Shown: positions 33,497 to 44,700 of the stretch, piece after piece
Numbering within the stretch: the stretch's first letter is position 1
Layout: the number at the start of each line of letters is the position of its first letter
The notes under the pieces: model-generated
Told to the model about the DNA's origin: nothing
The model's database searches: none
What the model saw: the letters and a program-made list of their open reading frames with translations, nothing else
NCBI GenBank assembly: GCA_911728455.2
Contig: OU452228.1
Coordinates: forward strand, 23,159,950 to 23,223,949
Reading direction: 5' to 3'
Length of the DNA: 64,000 nucleotides
DNA from: Marthasterias glacialis
Lineage: Eukaryota > Echinodermata > Asteroidea > Forcipulatida > Asteriidae
Translations under genes and position numbers: made by a program

Positions 33497-33860
33497 CAAC
33501 ATCATGAAAATATTTGGCAGAAAAAACGACAAAAACTTACCAAAAGACTGACCGAATATATCCATAATCCATAGCGGGGCCAACTAGTGATTTTGAACGT
33601 CGCACTTGCTTGGCAACAACCAATCAGCGTGACCCAACCAAACACGCATCTGGACGAGCCATGGCTGTCGTATGCGTATCGGCCATTCCAGCTTGCAAAC
33701 TCACCGCCTGTGTGTGTAAGCACTCGGTCCGGGGGGATCGGTGCTTACACACACAGGCGTTCAAAATCACTAGTTGGCCCCGCTATGGATTATGGATATA
33801 TTCGGTCAGTCTTTTGGTAAGTTTTTGTCGTTTTTTCTGCCAAATATTTTCATGATGTTG
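33497..33860. repeat. Perfect inverted repeat with 103-bp arms
   Basis: The left arm (33497 to about 33599) and right arm (about 33758-33860) are exact reverse complements as far as I can compare them, from CAACATCATGAAAATATTTG through GCGGGGCCAACTAGTGATTT to TGAACG. The inner spacer ends in a second perfect 19-bp hairpin (CGCCTGTGTGTGTAAGCAC and its complement, about 33705-33758). No coding capacity. The perfect match implies a young element or arm-to-arm conversion. Confidence 0.92.
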
Positions 33861-34640
33861 TGACGATACGGCATGTTTACATAAATTTTAATGTTGGTCA
33901 TCTTTTCACTTATACTTTTTAATAACAAATTCTTCTGATTTTTGTATCTGAGTGTTAAGGGATATTATTGTCTTGTCATGCGCCCATATATGTTTTTGAA
34001 AAATATACTGTTTAAATATCCTCAACAATGTCTTAAACTTATTCGACCCTATGTTAAAAATGAAATCCGCGTGATCCCATACTGATTTTGTGCACAGACG
34101 TATGCTGATTCGCCGCTTGTTCATCACTATGTAAAAATTTAAAAATAAATCATGCATTTTCACTTCCATGTTTGTACACAAACCTACGTGTACGTGATCA
34201 AAACATAAGAAATTCTCGACTTTACAAACCATTTTATAATCCAATCAAATTCATTGAGTGTCATTGAGATGTCCTTAGTCCAAATTCAAAGATGTTAGAA
34301 GTTTGAGTTAGCAAAATGTTTAAAAACTTGAGGTTTTGAAAAATGTGGTAAACGGATTTGTCATTATGACAAAAACAAAATGTTACTTTTGGGCCGTCTG
34401 TAGTTTGGACTTGAACAATATCAGAAATGAAATTAGACACAAATAACCCTAAAACTGATCAAACCTTGATTTCCCCAAAAATGCTGATTCATCACTATGT
34501 CTAAACATGAACAATTTATGTGGAACATTTGGTGGAATGCAATTTGAATTTTAAATCTTAACTAATTTGATCTCTGCCACCTTCTGCCAAGTAAGGAATA
34601 CTGTAACCTCAAAATCATAAAATACGTAAGCGAAATATGG
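33861..34640. other. Intron or intergenic, no feature seen
   Basis: AT-rich DNA without recognised repeats or exons. Confidence 0.4.
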
Positions 34641-34905
34641 ACTTAATAAAAGCAGGTAATAAAAGCAGGCCTTTATCTATTGTTGGAAAGTGAAATACGC
34701 ATGGGCACCATTTCAGCAAGTGAATGCCTGTGTTTCCCATTGATAGCAATGGTCATTGTCTACACTGGTCTGCGCGTATCTATTGTTGTATCAATAGAGT
34801 CACTTGCCGAAATGGTGTCCAGTGAGATTTCACATTTCAGCCAGAGTTCCCCATCTTGCGCCTACGGCACTCTATAATCTTTGGTAGGGACTTAATAAAA
34901 GCAGG
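34641..34905. mobile_element. Inverted-repeat element flanked by a direct repeat
   Basis: GTGAAATACGCATGGGCACC and ATTTCAGCAAGTGA (from 34690) face an imperfect complement ending at 34833 (CACTTGCCGAAATGGTG...GATTTCAC). GACTTAATAAAAGCAGGTA occurs on both sides (about 34642 and 34888). Confidence 0.65.
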
Positions 34906-34929
34906 TAGTATGCCAATGCAGAGAAAAAG

Positions 34930-35590
34930 CGATGGATTCTGCATCTCCCCTTAACCAGTTGGTGCCAGATGACGTGTATGCATGCAAACGTTTTCCCCTT
35001 CATGGAAACGGAAGCCGTGTACGGTACTGTGTAAAATCTGAAAAACGAAGCAATGGTCGCCCGGACGTTCCACTGCTGCGCATGCCCTTACCACACACAC
35101 ACTGTTTAAAGCTTCATTTCACCCACACAAAAAGACAAAACATGGTCTTGAATATTTGGTGTTTTCTGGCTATCGAGGGGTGGTATTTATGTAATCCCCC
35201 ATTCCAGACCTTTCCTTTTGTTCCAAGAAGTGGATTATGAGATATTGAGAGGCTTCCACCATTGTTTATTAATTGTATTTCGGCTCAGTGGAGGTAAGTC
35301 TGAGTGAGCCAGGAATTGAGCCATGGTTCCTGGTTGAGTACCAATCCTATGCCGTAGGTAACGGCTGATATTTTGCAATTTATGGTGTGTGAATGTGACA
35401 TTTTCTCGGTTGAAAAAACAAAAAGCACCTGGCAATAAAGAGAATATTTGTACTCTTGGCTTTGTGAAGTTTGGGTTTGTATGTGCCAGCGGTACTCCCA
35501 AAGAAAAAATATTTCGGGAATTCCGACAAAAATTCCTGTCGGGATGGACGGGGGAAAATGGAAGATACCCGGCGGCAACTGGTTAACAGC
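34930..35590 (-). repeat. Dispersed 0.6-kb repeat, minus-oriented copy
   Basis: Read on the minus strand this shares ordered segments with 36110-36690: a GTTGCCG-CGGG segment, CAAAGCCAAGAGNACAAA, a CCGAGAAAATGTCA-like box, ATTGCAAAATATCAGCCGTT, GCATAGGATTGG and GGTCTGGAATGGGGG. It ends with a CTGGCACCAACTGGTTAAG-type box. No TIR or LTR could be defined. Confidence 0.72.
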
Positions 35591-35934
35591 TCATCCAATG
35601 GCAATTTGTGCAGTCATTTACAAGTTAATGATTTCATTTTTCCTCTCCATGATGTACTTTTAATAGCAATCAAATAACACATTCTTAAATTAGTTCTCAC
35701 AAGAATTGGACAGAATTGGTATTAACAAAATTATTTTTATGACTGCTGTACTTACTTGACTGTGCAAGTCTCATTTGCATTCTAAAAGTAGGACCAGTTG
35801 AGTGCATAGTTTTGTTCCTTCATACGTTAAAGCAACGTACTGTCCGTGGGAACCTGAGGTTCCTGAAAAATTTTGACTGAATAGAACCCTATGGGCATGA
35901 TTTGCAGGGTGTATTTTTTTGTGGCGTGTTATGC

Positions 35935-36110
35935 CCGAGGGGTCTAGTGCACCGAACTCAAGCTCTGGTGTTCTGATCAGCAGAGTGTTGGTTCGAGTCC
36001 CAGTCTTACCACTTGTGTCCTTGATCGAGACACAAATTTCATTACTGCTTTTGTCCTTTTTCATGGGACTTACAGCTGTATCCCATGTGTTGTGTAATGC
36101 ATAAAAGAAC
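35935..36110 (+). mobile_element. tRNA-derived SINE, second family
   Basis: The tRNA-like head has GGGGTCTAGTGCACC, AAGCTCTGGTGTTCTGATCA and box-B-like GGTTCGAGTCC. It looks like a long-variable-arm (Ser/Leu type) tRNA. It is followed by a body CTTGATCGAGACACAAATTT and a tail ending TAATGCATAAAAGAACCCAG. That tail is a wording I associate with deuterostome SINEs. It separates the two opposite copies of the dispersed repeat at 34930 and 36110. Confidence 0.75.
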
Positions 36111-36690
36111 CCAGTAGAGTTCTGCAGTTGCCGTCGGGAATCTTCCCCAAATTCGCATCCAGCCCGATGGGATTATTTCTCGGAATTGCATGAATCATTT
36201 TTCTTTGAGAGAACCGCTTGAAAGAAACCTCGACTTGACAAAGCCAAGAGAACAAAGATTTTCTTTATAGCACCAGGATTATTGTTTTCTCTATTGAGAA
36301 AATCATAATGTCAATTGTGCACCATGAATTGCAAAACCTCGGCCTCGAGCTACAGCATAGGATTGGAACAAAAAGTTAAAGGTCTGGAATCGGGGGATCA
36401 TACAATAACACACACCACAATGGGTGAAAATCAGCATTTTTTTACTCCATCTGTCATCTTTGTGTTGGACGGCGGGTTCGCATTCTGCGCACGCTCACGA
36501 AACACAATGGCATGTTTAAGTTTAAACTTTGCCTGATTGCTGGCTTGGACAATATTTTCATTTATACATGACATATCTGGCACTAGCTGGTTAAGAGAAG
36601 TGGGTTTGCCCCATTGTTTTCTGGCATGGTTGGCTACAGATTGCGCCACGGCACTTTGTAAAACTTCTACAAGGTGCTTCATAAAAAATA
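36110..36690 (+). repeat. Dispersed 0.6-kb repeat, plus-oriented copy
   Basis: Partner of the minus-oriented copy at 34930-35590, with the same segment order. A third, partial copy lies at 38560-38775. The two near copies could form a large stem in RNA across the intron. Confidence 0.72.
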
Positions 36691-37055
36691 GGTCTCGTAT
36701 TCATAACTCTGCATACCTGTCATAAAAACAATACAAATATTAGTGCCATGAGTGGATACCAGTGCTTTATATACGGTCATCATTTATCATTATCAATTGT
36801 GATGAGAAAGCAAAACTCAACACCACCAATGTTTTCCTCAATGTACAGGGAATGATTTCGTTTAGCAAGTTTGCATAGCAAAAATATTTAGACTGAACAT
36901 GTTTTATGCACACTGAATGCTAATATTGAGCAGCAAATGATGACTTTTGAGTACCAAATGAAACATTTTGTGTAGCATTTTGCGATGCTATACAATGGAA
37001 ATCATTCACTGATGTAGTGTCTTATACAGGGACATCAGTTTTCCGACTTGCCAGA

Positions 37056-37225
37056 ATAGACCTTTATCATGCTGCCACCATCTTGGTCATGTTCTCTGTA
37101 TCCAATAACAGTAATAGATTCATTGTACAAAAAGGAACCAGACTATTTGCCCTTCCAACCTCGGTTTGGTTACATTGGTTTGAATGGGAGAAAATCAAGA
37201 TGGCCGCACCATGATAAAGGTCTAT
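37056..37225. mobile_element. MITE with perfect ATAGACCTTTATCATG ends
   Basis: A 170-bp element with 16-bp perfect inverted ends. Sub-terminal GCCACCATCTTG and CAAGATGGCCGC are also inverted. Non-coding. Confidence 0.85.
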
Positions 37226-38559
37226 ACCGGCTTTTTCATAGTTTTTCCGAGGAAATCCAGTGCTCCGTCTTTCATCTGACCAGAAAAAAAAAATCCTGTA
37301 CAGAGCAGGCTCAGATAGTCTTGGTTATCAAGATGTTTAACTTGTTTTCAGTGCAATTGTGCATTGCACTCAAACTTGTCACCAACGGAAGGCATATGCT
37401 CACGTTTTATGAAATTGGTATGAAAGCGCCCTCTAGTGTTCGATGTAACTTTTCACGTTAGTTTTTTTGAGGTACTAATCATTTGCACACTGACCTCTCT
37501 ACTTTTTAATATTCTTTTAAAAAAACTGAAAGTCTCGTGCATATTCAATCTTTCGGAACCAAGTTGGTCTCAACCATATTGAGTTTTAAGTTTGCGAGAT
37601 TCTGTTTCTTCAAAATACTTCAGTTTTTGACATAGTTAATGGCTTTAAAAATTATATTGTTGGGAAAGTAAAATTTAGCAATGAAATATATGAAAGTAAA
37701 ATAAATTGAACTAATCATCGAAGAAAAACCTGAGAAAAAGACTTGACCTCAGTTTCCGGTTACCTGTAAACAATTAAGAATTTTGCCCAACTGACGTTCA
37801 TGTTATCATAGATGTTAATGGTTGCATAAATTCGTTCGTGATTCGCAACTCAACTGAATGTAGTCTAGAATCATTGAGGTCGAATAAGCACCCTTATCCC
37901 AATTTTGTTTCAATGTTAATTTTAACAAATTGTTTGAATATATAAAAATTTTAATTTCTTTTATACAATATTGCTATGAGTATTTTTACTTTCAAGAAGT
38001 TTGTATTTAAGTACAATTTTAAAAAGAATAATCGATATCATAACAAACTCTTCTTTCGATTTGTTTTCTCGTTTTTCGATACGTGTGAGACTTTCTTGGT
38101 CTATTGTGGAGTATTTTGTTCACATTGTGTAGACACTGTTTGCAGTTAATATCAAAGGTGAACACCACAACGCTTCTGAAATCCTTTTCCGAATTTTACA
38201 TGAGTTTGATGGTTTCCAGAAAGTTAACGGTCATGATTGGTGTGTGGTTGGAGTCTGACGGATTCATTTTTTTGTTTTCAGTTTTTGAGTTACCAATTGA
38301 TGTTTACATGTAGGTTGTTTCTTGGACAGGTTTAGAACAAGTACATGAAATCATAATTCATATTTGAATTTATTTTAAATCTCAGATTGACTGTGATTCT
38401 TCCTGAAGAAGAAGAGCTGGTTGCTGCTTGTAATTGTTTTTGAAAAGGTAAGGTTCAGAAAAATTCTTTAGAAAAATCTTTTAAAGGATTCTTTTTTGTG
38501 TCCCGTCCCTTTGGTGGGGATGCTTTTAGTGAATTGCTGGAATGTTTTTTCTTGAAGGT
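37226..38559. other. Probable intron, no feature seen
   Basis: AT-rich sequence, no recognised repeat or exon. Confidence 0.4.
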
Positions 38560-38775
38560 TACTGCTGGCACAAAGAAACCCTGACTTGACAATGCCAAGA
38601 GAACAAAGATTTTATTTATTGGATCGTCCGTTTTGTTTCTCAACCGAGAAAATGTCAAATTCATGCACAAGAGAACAAAGATTTTATTTATTGGATCGTC
38701 CGTTTTGTTTCTCAACCGAGAAAATGTCAAATTCATGCACCGTGAATTGCAAAATATCAGCCGTTACACAGAGGT
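38560..38775 (+). repeat. Partial dispersed repeat with an internal 72-bp duplication
   Basis: A third copy of the repeat at 36110. A 72-bp unit starting AAGAGAACAAAGATTTTATT is present twice in tandem (38597 and 38669) with no visible difference. Because 72 is a multiple of three, short open frames appear on both strands. Confidence 0.85.
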
Positions 38776-38875
38776 AAGAGGTCATGGAGGCCATGGCCTT
38801 TGTTGCCCTGGTCTTGGCCTTGGTGCCCCTTCAAACGTTTTTCACTGACTTAATGATTTTCCTATGGAAGTGGCC
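38776..38875. mobile_element. GGAGGCCATGG-TTGCCCTGGTCTTGG repeat, copy 1
   Basis: Shares CTTTGTTGCCCTGGTCTTGG, TTGGTGCCCCTTCAAA and CCTATGGAAGTGGCCTTT with 50090-50245. Confidence 0.65.
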
Positions 38876-39501
38876 TTTATATATATATTAATGGTTTATT
38901 TTAATCATTTACTCCTTACAAATAAAAGACATTCGCAGTAAAAACTGAATTGTGGTCTCTTATGTACAGTATTTAAAATTATAAGCAAATCTTGGGTAAT
39001 TAAGACAAACAAAAAAAACATGTATAAAGGGCAAATAGCACATAAATATACAAGATAAAAAGACAAAGCAACATATGAGGAAATTACAGATAAATGTGAT
39101 AAAAATAGACCGCACAGTGGACAAAATTAAAAGACCGAAGCATAATGTTAAAGAGTTCACACATCCAACTGCATACGGACGCTAGGCAACAGTGGGGCAA
39201 ATAAAAAACCTATTGTTTGTTAATGAGTGTAGTTAGGGAGGGGATAGAGCTTGTTTTGTAACGGTTTGTAAAAATGCAAAATGAAAATTGGCTTGCCCCA
39301 TCAGAGACAAAATACCAGTCCTGCCAAAGTAGTGCTTGCATTGCAGAAAAATGATGTGCTTGCATTATAAGTAAATTTCTCAGGAAATTAGGTTTTTCAT
39401 ATTTCTAAGTATTGTTCACTTGGCACTTGCACTGTGAGTAGAAAATGGCAACTGTTTAAGAGCTAATTGGTGCGGTAAGCTGAGCCATGAAATTTAGACA
39501 T

Positions 39502-39630
39502 GGGCCCAATTTCATAGAGTTTCTTAAGCAGAAAATGATGCCAAACATTTTTCGGCTAAGCAAAAATAAGCAGGATGCCAGACACAGATGGTACATGTGA
39601 CATGATATTTTGGCTGGTAGCCGTACTCTA
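39502..39630. mobile_element. Half copy of the CAATTTCATAGAGCTGCTT family
   Basis: Starts GGGCCCAATTTCATAGAG and continues through CAAAAATAAGCAGGATGCCA and GATATTTTGGCTGGTAGCC. The opposite end is missing. Confidence 0.65.
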
Positions 39631-39698
39631 GACATCATGATTTTTCATACATGATGTACCTTTACCAAGGAAATTGATTTTGTTCCTATTTTTTGCAG

Positions 39699-39790
39699 AA
39701 ATTGTTTGAGAGCAGGAAGCACGGGTCGTGTACCAAGCTATTGCATCAAGGCTCTTTGATGATTACATCATGAAGCAAGGGCAACAAAAG
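39699..39790 (+). other. Probable 5' UTR exon of the MGA gene
   Basis: A 92-nt segment follows a good acceptor (TGTTCCTATTTTTTGCAG) and ends at AAAAG|GTGGGT. All three frames contain a stop, so it is non-coding with respect to the main ORF. It includes a short upstream ORF beginning ATGAAGCAAGGGCAACAAAA at 39770, which would continue across the junction into 41704 and stop at 41743-41745. Transcript data are needed to confirm the exon. Confidence 0.5.
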
Positions 39791-40022
39791 GTGGGTATAT
39801 CAGCGCAAGTTGAGTTTGGAGGAAAACAGTAATTTACCTTTAATCCCAGTGTGAATTAGAAGTGTCATTGTCTTAGTGCATGCTGGGTGTTTGTTGTGGA
39901 GTAGTAGAGTGATCAAGGTAATTTAGACCCCCCCCCAAAAAAAAAAAAAAAAAATTAAATAAAAAAAAATTCAAATGATGGAAGTCAGAGCAAAACCTCT
40001 GGGCCCAAAGAGTTGTCTAGTA

Positions 40023-40186
40023 TACACATATGGACTGGCAATGGGGGCAATAGTGCACGTCTATGCACCCCGAGGGCCTGTGAGTGACCAGGAGAAGGTC
40101 CTAAATAGGATCATCTCTTGGTCACTCACAGGCCCGAGGGGTGCATAGACGTGCAGTATTGCCGAATAATGCCAGTCCATATGTGT
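40023..40186. repeat. Long hairpin (about 70-bp arms)
   Basis: TACACATATGGACTGGCA, GCACGTCTATGCACCCCGAG and GGCCTGTGAGTGACCA on the left are mirrored as complements on the right (TGGTCACTCACAGGCCCGAG, GGGTGCATAGACGTGC, TGCCAGTCCATATGTGT). An outer pair ATAACACACCT (40190) and AGGTGTGTTAT (40490) encloses a further 0.3 kb to the right. Confidence 0.85.
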
Positions 40187-40501
40187 TTTATAACACACCT
40201 CAGTCGAAAATGTCATGTGAAAAAAAATATTTTCAGGACGCACGGTTTTACAAATGTCATGACTGTAAACTGTTATGCATTGTAAACCTCTTGAGGGCGC
40301 TGTTTACCAGTCAATAGTTTTTGTGTTCTTGAAAGTATTTCACGCTTTGCGAACTACTTCCCCCAAATGAAGCGCGTACGGTGCGTTGATGCACGTCAAG
40401 TTCACGGTGGTGCAGATTCCATGCACTAGGTTATATTAGTTCACCCCACGTGACCGTGTTTCAGCCAATCAGGATAAAGAACCAGGGAGAGGTGTGTTAT
40501 A

Positions 40502-41703
40502 ATGGAAAATATTGCACAGTAAGGATTCACGTATGTCTGAATTAGCACGATCCACATTAAGCAGGCCCTTAGCAGCTGCTGCAGCCGCTCATCTAGACAC
40601 GGCCTAAGTTGAATCTGCTAAGCAAAGAAATGTTGGGTACCAGTCACAATTGATAACCACAACATGTCATTTTGGCTGGTCAACATTGCTGAGCCTATGA
40701 AGTTTGTAATGCCCTATGATAATGGCTACAGGCAACAACACAATTTGACGATTGATTAAAAAAAAGTCAAACTAAAAATTGGTCACCAACAAAATGCATT
40801 GCAGGGAGTTTGGACTAGTACTCCATTGCTGCTAAGTAATGGCAAATCATGTTAAATCAGCTCTTTGAAAATCGTGCCCAGAACATCTTTCATTTAATTC
40901 AAGAAAAACAAAGATTACAATTTTGTCAGTAGAAATCATGTTTTAGGGTATGGTACAGCAGTGGTTGTTATTGGACAACATTTAGACATTTTTGTTTTCA
41001 ATTTTATTTTTGCATAGATGATGATGGTATAACTAAATTGGATCAAACCAAAATATGAATCCCTTTTTAAATGCAAATTTGAACGAGATATCAATTTGAA
41101 TAAACACCTTGCATACATGCAACCATGTTTGAGGTCATATAATTAACACACCTACCTAGCAGAGTCGTAGGCCAGTGATATGCCCGCTTCTTACCATCAT
41201 ATTGTTCGACATCTTCCCAAAATTGTCCATAAAAACAATCTGAAGGTATTTTCCCTATTGCCTGGTCTTTGAAGAACAACTTAACAAGCCAAGGAGTTTT
41301 TGCAAATCTAGATTAAAAAGTTTTGAGCATTACAAGAAGGTGCAGCATCGCATCACCCATAAATTAAGGTTTTTATGTCAGGTACGGAAATGTCCTAAAA
41401 ATACTGAGTGGTTTGGTTCAGTCAACATGCATTCAGTTAGGGTTGGCCATCCTACCATCTAGGGAAACAGCCCTATCTGGTGAAACTTGTACGTCCAGTG
41501 CACTTTAATTAAGTCTTACAAATTCTAAGAGAAAAACAATCAAATTTTTATCTTGGTTCTTGATAGTCAAATTTACAATGATAATCGATTGTTTACCTAG
41601 GGATGATTTCTGGAAATCAGCAGACTCGCTTCACTTTTCTTTTATGCTTATTTCGGTTGGCTGATTTTGCCAATACTCTGCATATCTTCTTTATTTAATG
41701 CAG
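40502..41703. other. Intron before the large MGA exon
   Basis: Contains a weak copy of the GCTGCT/CTAAGC element near 40605-40710. No exon recognised; specifically no T-box-like open frame. Confidence 0.4.
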
Positions 41704-41766
41704 AGTCATCAGTTTCCAGCATTATTCAAATCATCAGTTGAGTAGAACAGTTGCTGAGTTTGTAAG
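41704..41766 (+). other. 5' UTR part of the large MGA exon
   Basis: The acceptor is ATCTTCTTTATTTAATGCAG with a good pyrimidine tract. The frame of the main ORF has TGA at 41755-41757, twelve bases before ATG 41767, so the coding sequence starts in this exon unless a weaker internal acceptor (for example after 41758) is used. The short upstream ORF from 39770 ends at 41745, 21 bases before the main ATG. Confidence 0.6.
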
Positions 41767-44700
41767 ATGTATGTCTCAAATATGAAGAGGAACGCTCGAA
41801 AGTCTACCCACAGTGGTAAAGTTCGGCAGACCGGTTCAACATTCCAAGATTTCCAATCCACGTCCAGCCATTCTGCCCTGAATCACAATTCGAATCGGGC
41901 ATCATCTTCTCTACATTCAAGAGACCGGAGTATCTGGGATACTGAGTTCACTGTGCCAGAACCCACTTGGCACGACAGTTCCAGCGATGTGATTTGCCTC
42001 TCCGAAGAGCCAGCGGTGAAGCTCAAACCAATTCCTGGAAACGTAGTCAAAGGGTGTGTTGCTAGTCTCAAGAATAAACTAAAACCAGACAGGAACATCT
42101 TTTCAGCGCTAACCAAACCGTCCAGTCAAAACCAAAGGAGTTTCAACAGTAGACCCACAACCACAAACACAAAACACACGCCAGCAATTCTGCATCACCC
42201 TAGTAAATCTTCCAGAAACTTCTCAATGCTCTATGGCAATGACTTTGTTTTCAAGAAGCCCACAGCACCACCACCAGTTTCTCGTGTGCATCTTTCCGGT
42301 TCGAGCTCCAGAACATCACAACCATCCCCTTCCAGAAGTACATCGATGGCACAAGGACATGCTCAGAATAGACAAAGAAACAAGCACAGAAATTCTTTTT
42401 CAGAAACTCGGCGATTTACTGCCCTTCCGCCAAAAGCTCGCTCAGGGGCTAAGAGAAGACCGCAATACACTTCTGAAATCAGTAACAGATTTCGCAGGGA
42501 CAACATATTCAGTTCAAGTCCTTTTCTAGAGGAAAACAACTGGTCATCAGCATTTGGAGGTAAATTGTCTTCCAGTAAAAGTAAACTTTCCAGTTTTTCA
42601 TCAAGATTATCGGAAAATGAAAGATCAATTTTCTCGACTAGTCAGCGATGGTCCCAGTTTGCCAGTTCACAGCCACAAAAAAATGTTCGCACCAAAAGTA
42701 CTGGAAAACTGTTGCCTCACAAAAGCATAAATTCACAGGCTACGAAAAACAAGTTTGCCGCGAAACATGCTCTTATGAGACAAAACATTTCACCTTCTGA
42801 GTCAGTCATCGATCTTTGCAGTGAAAAGACTGTTAAAAAAACTCACACTGGCCGCGTGAGAGCATCTGGCAGAGGTAACCTTCATGGAGTTAATGATCCT
42901 CATTATGTGACCAAGATGAGTATTGAGGCTTTGTCGCGGAGAAGAAATTGTTCCACCCCAAAATCAGTTCCACCCCACAAAACACAACCTTCCACTAGTT
43001 TGCACAAAAATGTCAAAAAAAGTCCTAATGTGCAGAGTAGTTTACAACAGAAGAGCTCCAGTTTTGGTGCAGGAAACAAAGACAGCACCAGGGTAAATAA
43101 GAACAGCTGTTCTGCGATCAAAGTTATTCCCACGGAGCAACTTGAGTTTCGTTTAAGTCCTCTAAAGTTCGAAACCGAAGATTCTGGTGATTTTGATGAG
43201 GTTGATGGACTGCTCTTTGTTTCGTTCAAAACTCAATCTGGACTTGAAAGCTACCTCCGAACCCCACCTGAAAAGCCAATTAATGAAATGTCTGCAGCCT
43301 TATCACCAAATGTACTTTCCCCCTCAGCTAGTAAGCCAACTCGCCATCAGCAAGGGAACTATAAAACTCAGATTGAGCAGTTTGAGCGCCAACTGAAGAT
43401 GGAAATACAGAGCAGCAGTAACAGAGAGATATTGAGTCCTGTACTTCATCGTTATGGAGTCTCTATCAGACAAAACCTTATTTCCAAGGGTACCAGAAGC
43501 ATCAACTTGAGATCTCATGGTATTCGTTTGTATTCGAGGAAGCTGAAGAGGTCTTTAAGTAGGAGACGTCGCTTAACGGACCGCAGAAAGAAACGTAAAA
43601 GGAAAGCGGAGTCCAAAGATCCTAGTAACTTCAAGGAGCACACATGTACAGCTACCAGAACGACAGGGTTAAAGATCAAGTTTTCTGTCCCAGGATTGCA
43701 TTTAAAGGACAACGCCCTCACAGACAAGATTGAAACGGTGTCTAAGCAAGATGTAGAACTTGATCTTACAAGCAAGTCCAGTAGTACTAGTCCAGAGCAA
43801 ACACAAGAGCAGACTAAAATGACAAGTAACAAACTGCCTGTTGAAGAAAGCATGCCCTTCAAACCTTTTGAGAAAGAAGTCACATCCTCCAAGTCGGCAT
43901 TTATCAGCGATGCCTTGGATAAGTACCTACAAGATGAGAAAGAGCATTCGCCATCCTTACTGAACTCATATGTGCACCCGTTGCTACAAAATAAAGCTTC
44001 CTCAGTTACCTTCAAGATGCCCTCCAAGCAATCTAGTTCTTTCAAGACTTTGGACATGGCTCTCCATCAACGGCAGATGGCAAGAATCAAGTCCAAAATA
44101 CCAACAGTTGCACAGACAGCAGAGAAGCTGGCCAAGAAGCTGCAGCATTATTCTACCGTTAACAAAAACCCAACCAAACAAGCAGTTTCAAGTGCAAATG
44201 ACAAAGAAAGTACAGAGACCCCATTAGCTTCTGTCCCCAGTAAAGAGACTGATTCTCAACATGCACTGCAGACTGAAGAAGGCAAGGAGACTTCATTTGC
44301 TTTAGGAGATAAGGCAATTACAGATGCAGATCCGGAGGAAGTAAAGTTGAAAGGAAAAGTCTCAATCGAAGAAAGAATGGAAAGTGTTAAGAAGAATTTT
44401 AAGTCTGCTCTGCAGAAGACAAGGCAGATTCAGGCACAAACACAATCCTCCAGAAGTGATTCGAAGAAAAAAGAATGTTCATTGGATGAAAAATTGGAGA
44501 CGGTCAAAAACAAATTGAAGAAAACTCCAGCTCTCCAAAAGAAGAGTCCTGTCAAGAGTAAATCTCAAACAAACTGGGTCACCAAGTTTAAGATAGTGAA
44601 TAGCCGTCTAGTTCAGCAGCTGAATACTCCAGGTCAGAATGCCCATCTTATCAACTCTGACAAGGTTGACCAGACACCTCCAGAGCAGTCTGAAGAGGTA

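Noticed and set aside
33587..33855. ORFs on both strands at the inverted repeat
   Set aside because: Mirror images created by the two perfect arms.
38455..38848. Short repeat-bearing proteins
   Set aside because: Result of the 72-bp tandem duplication inside a dispersed repeat.
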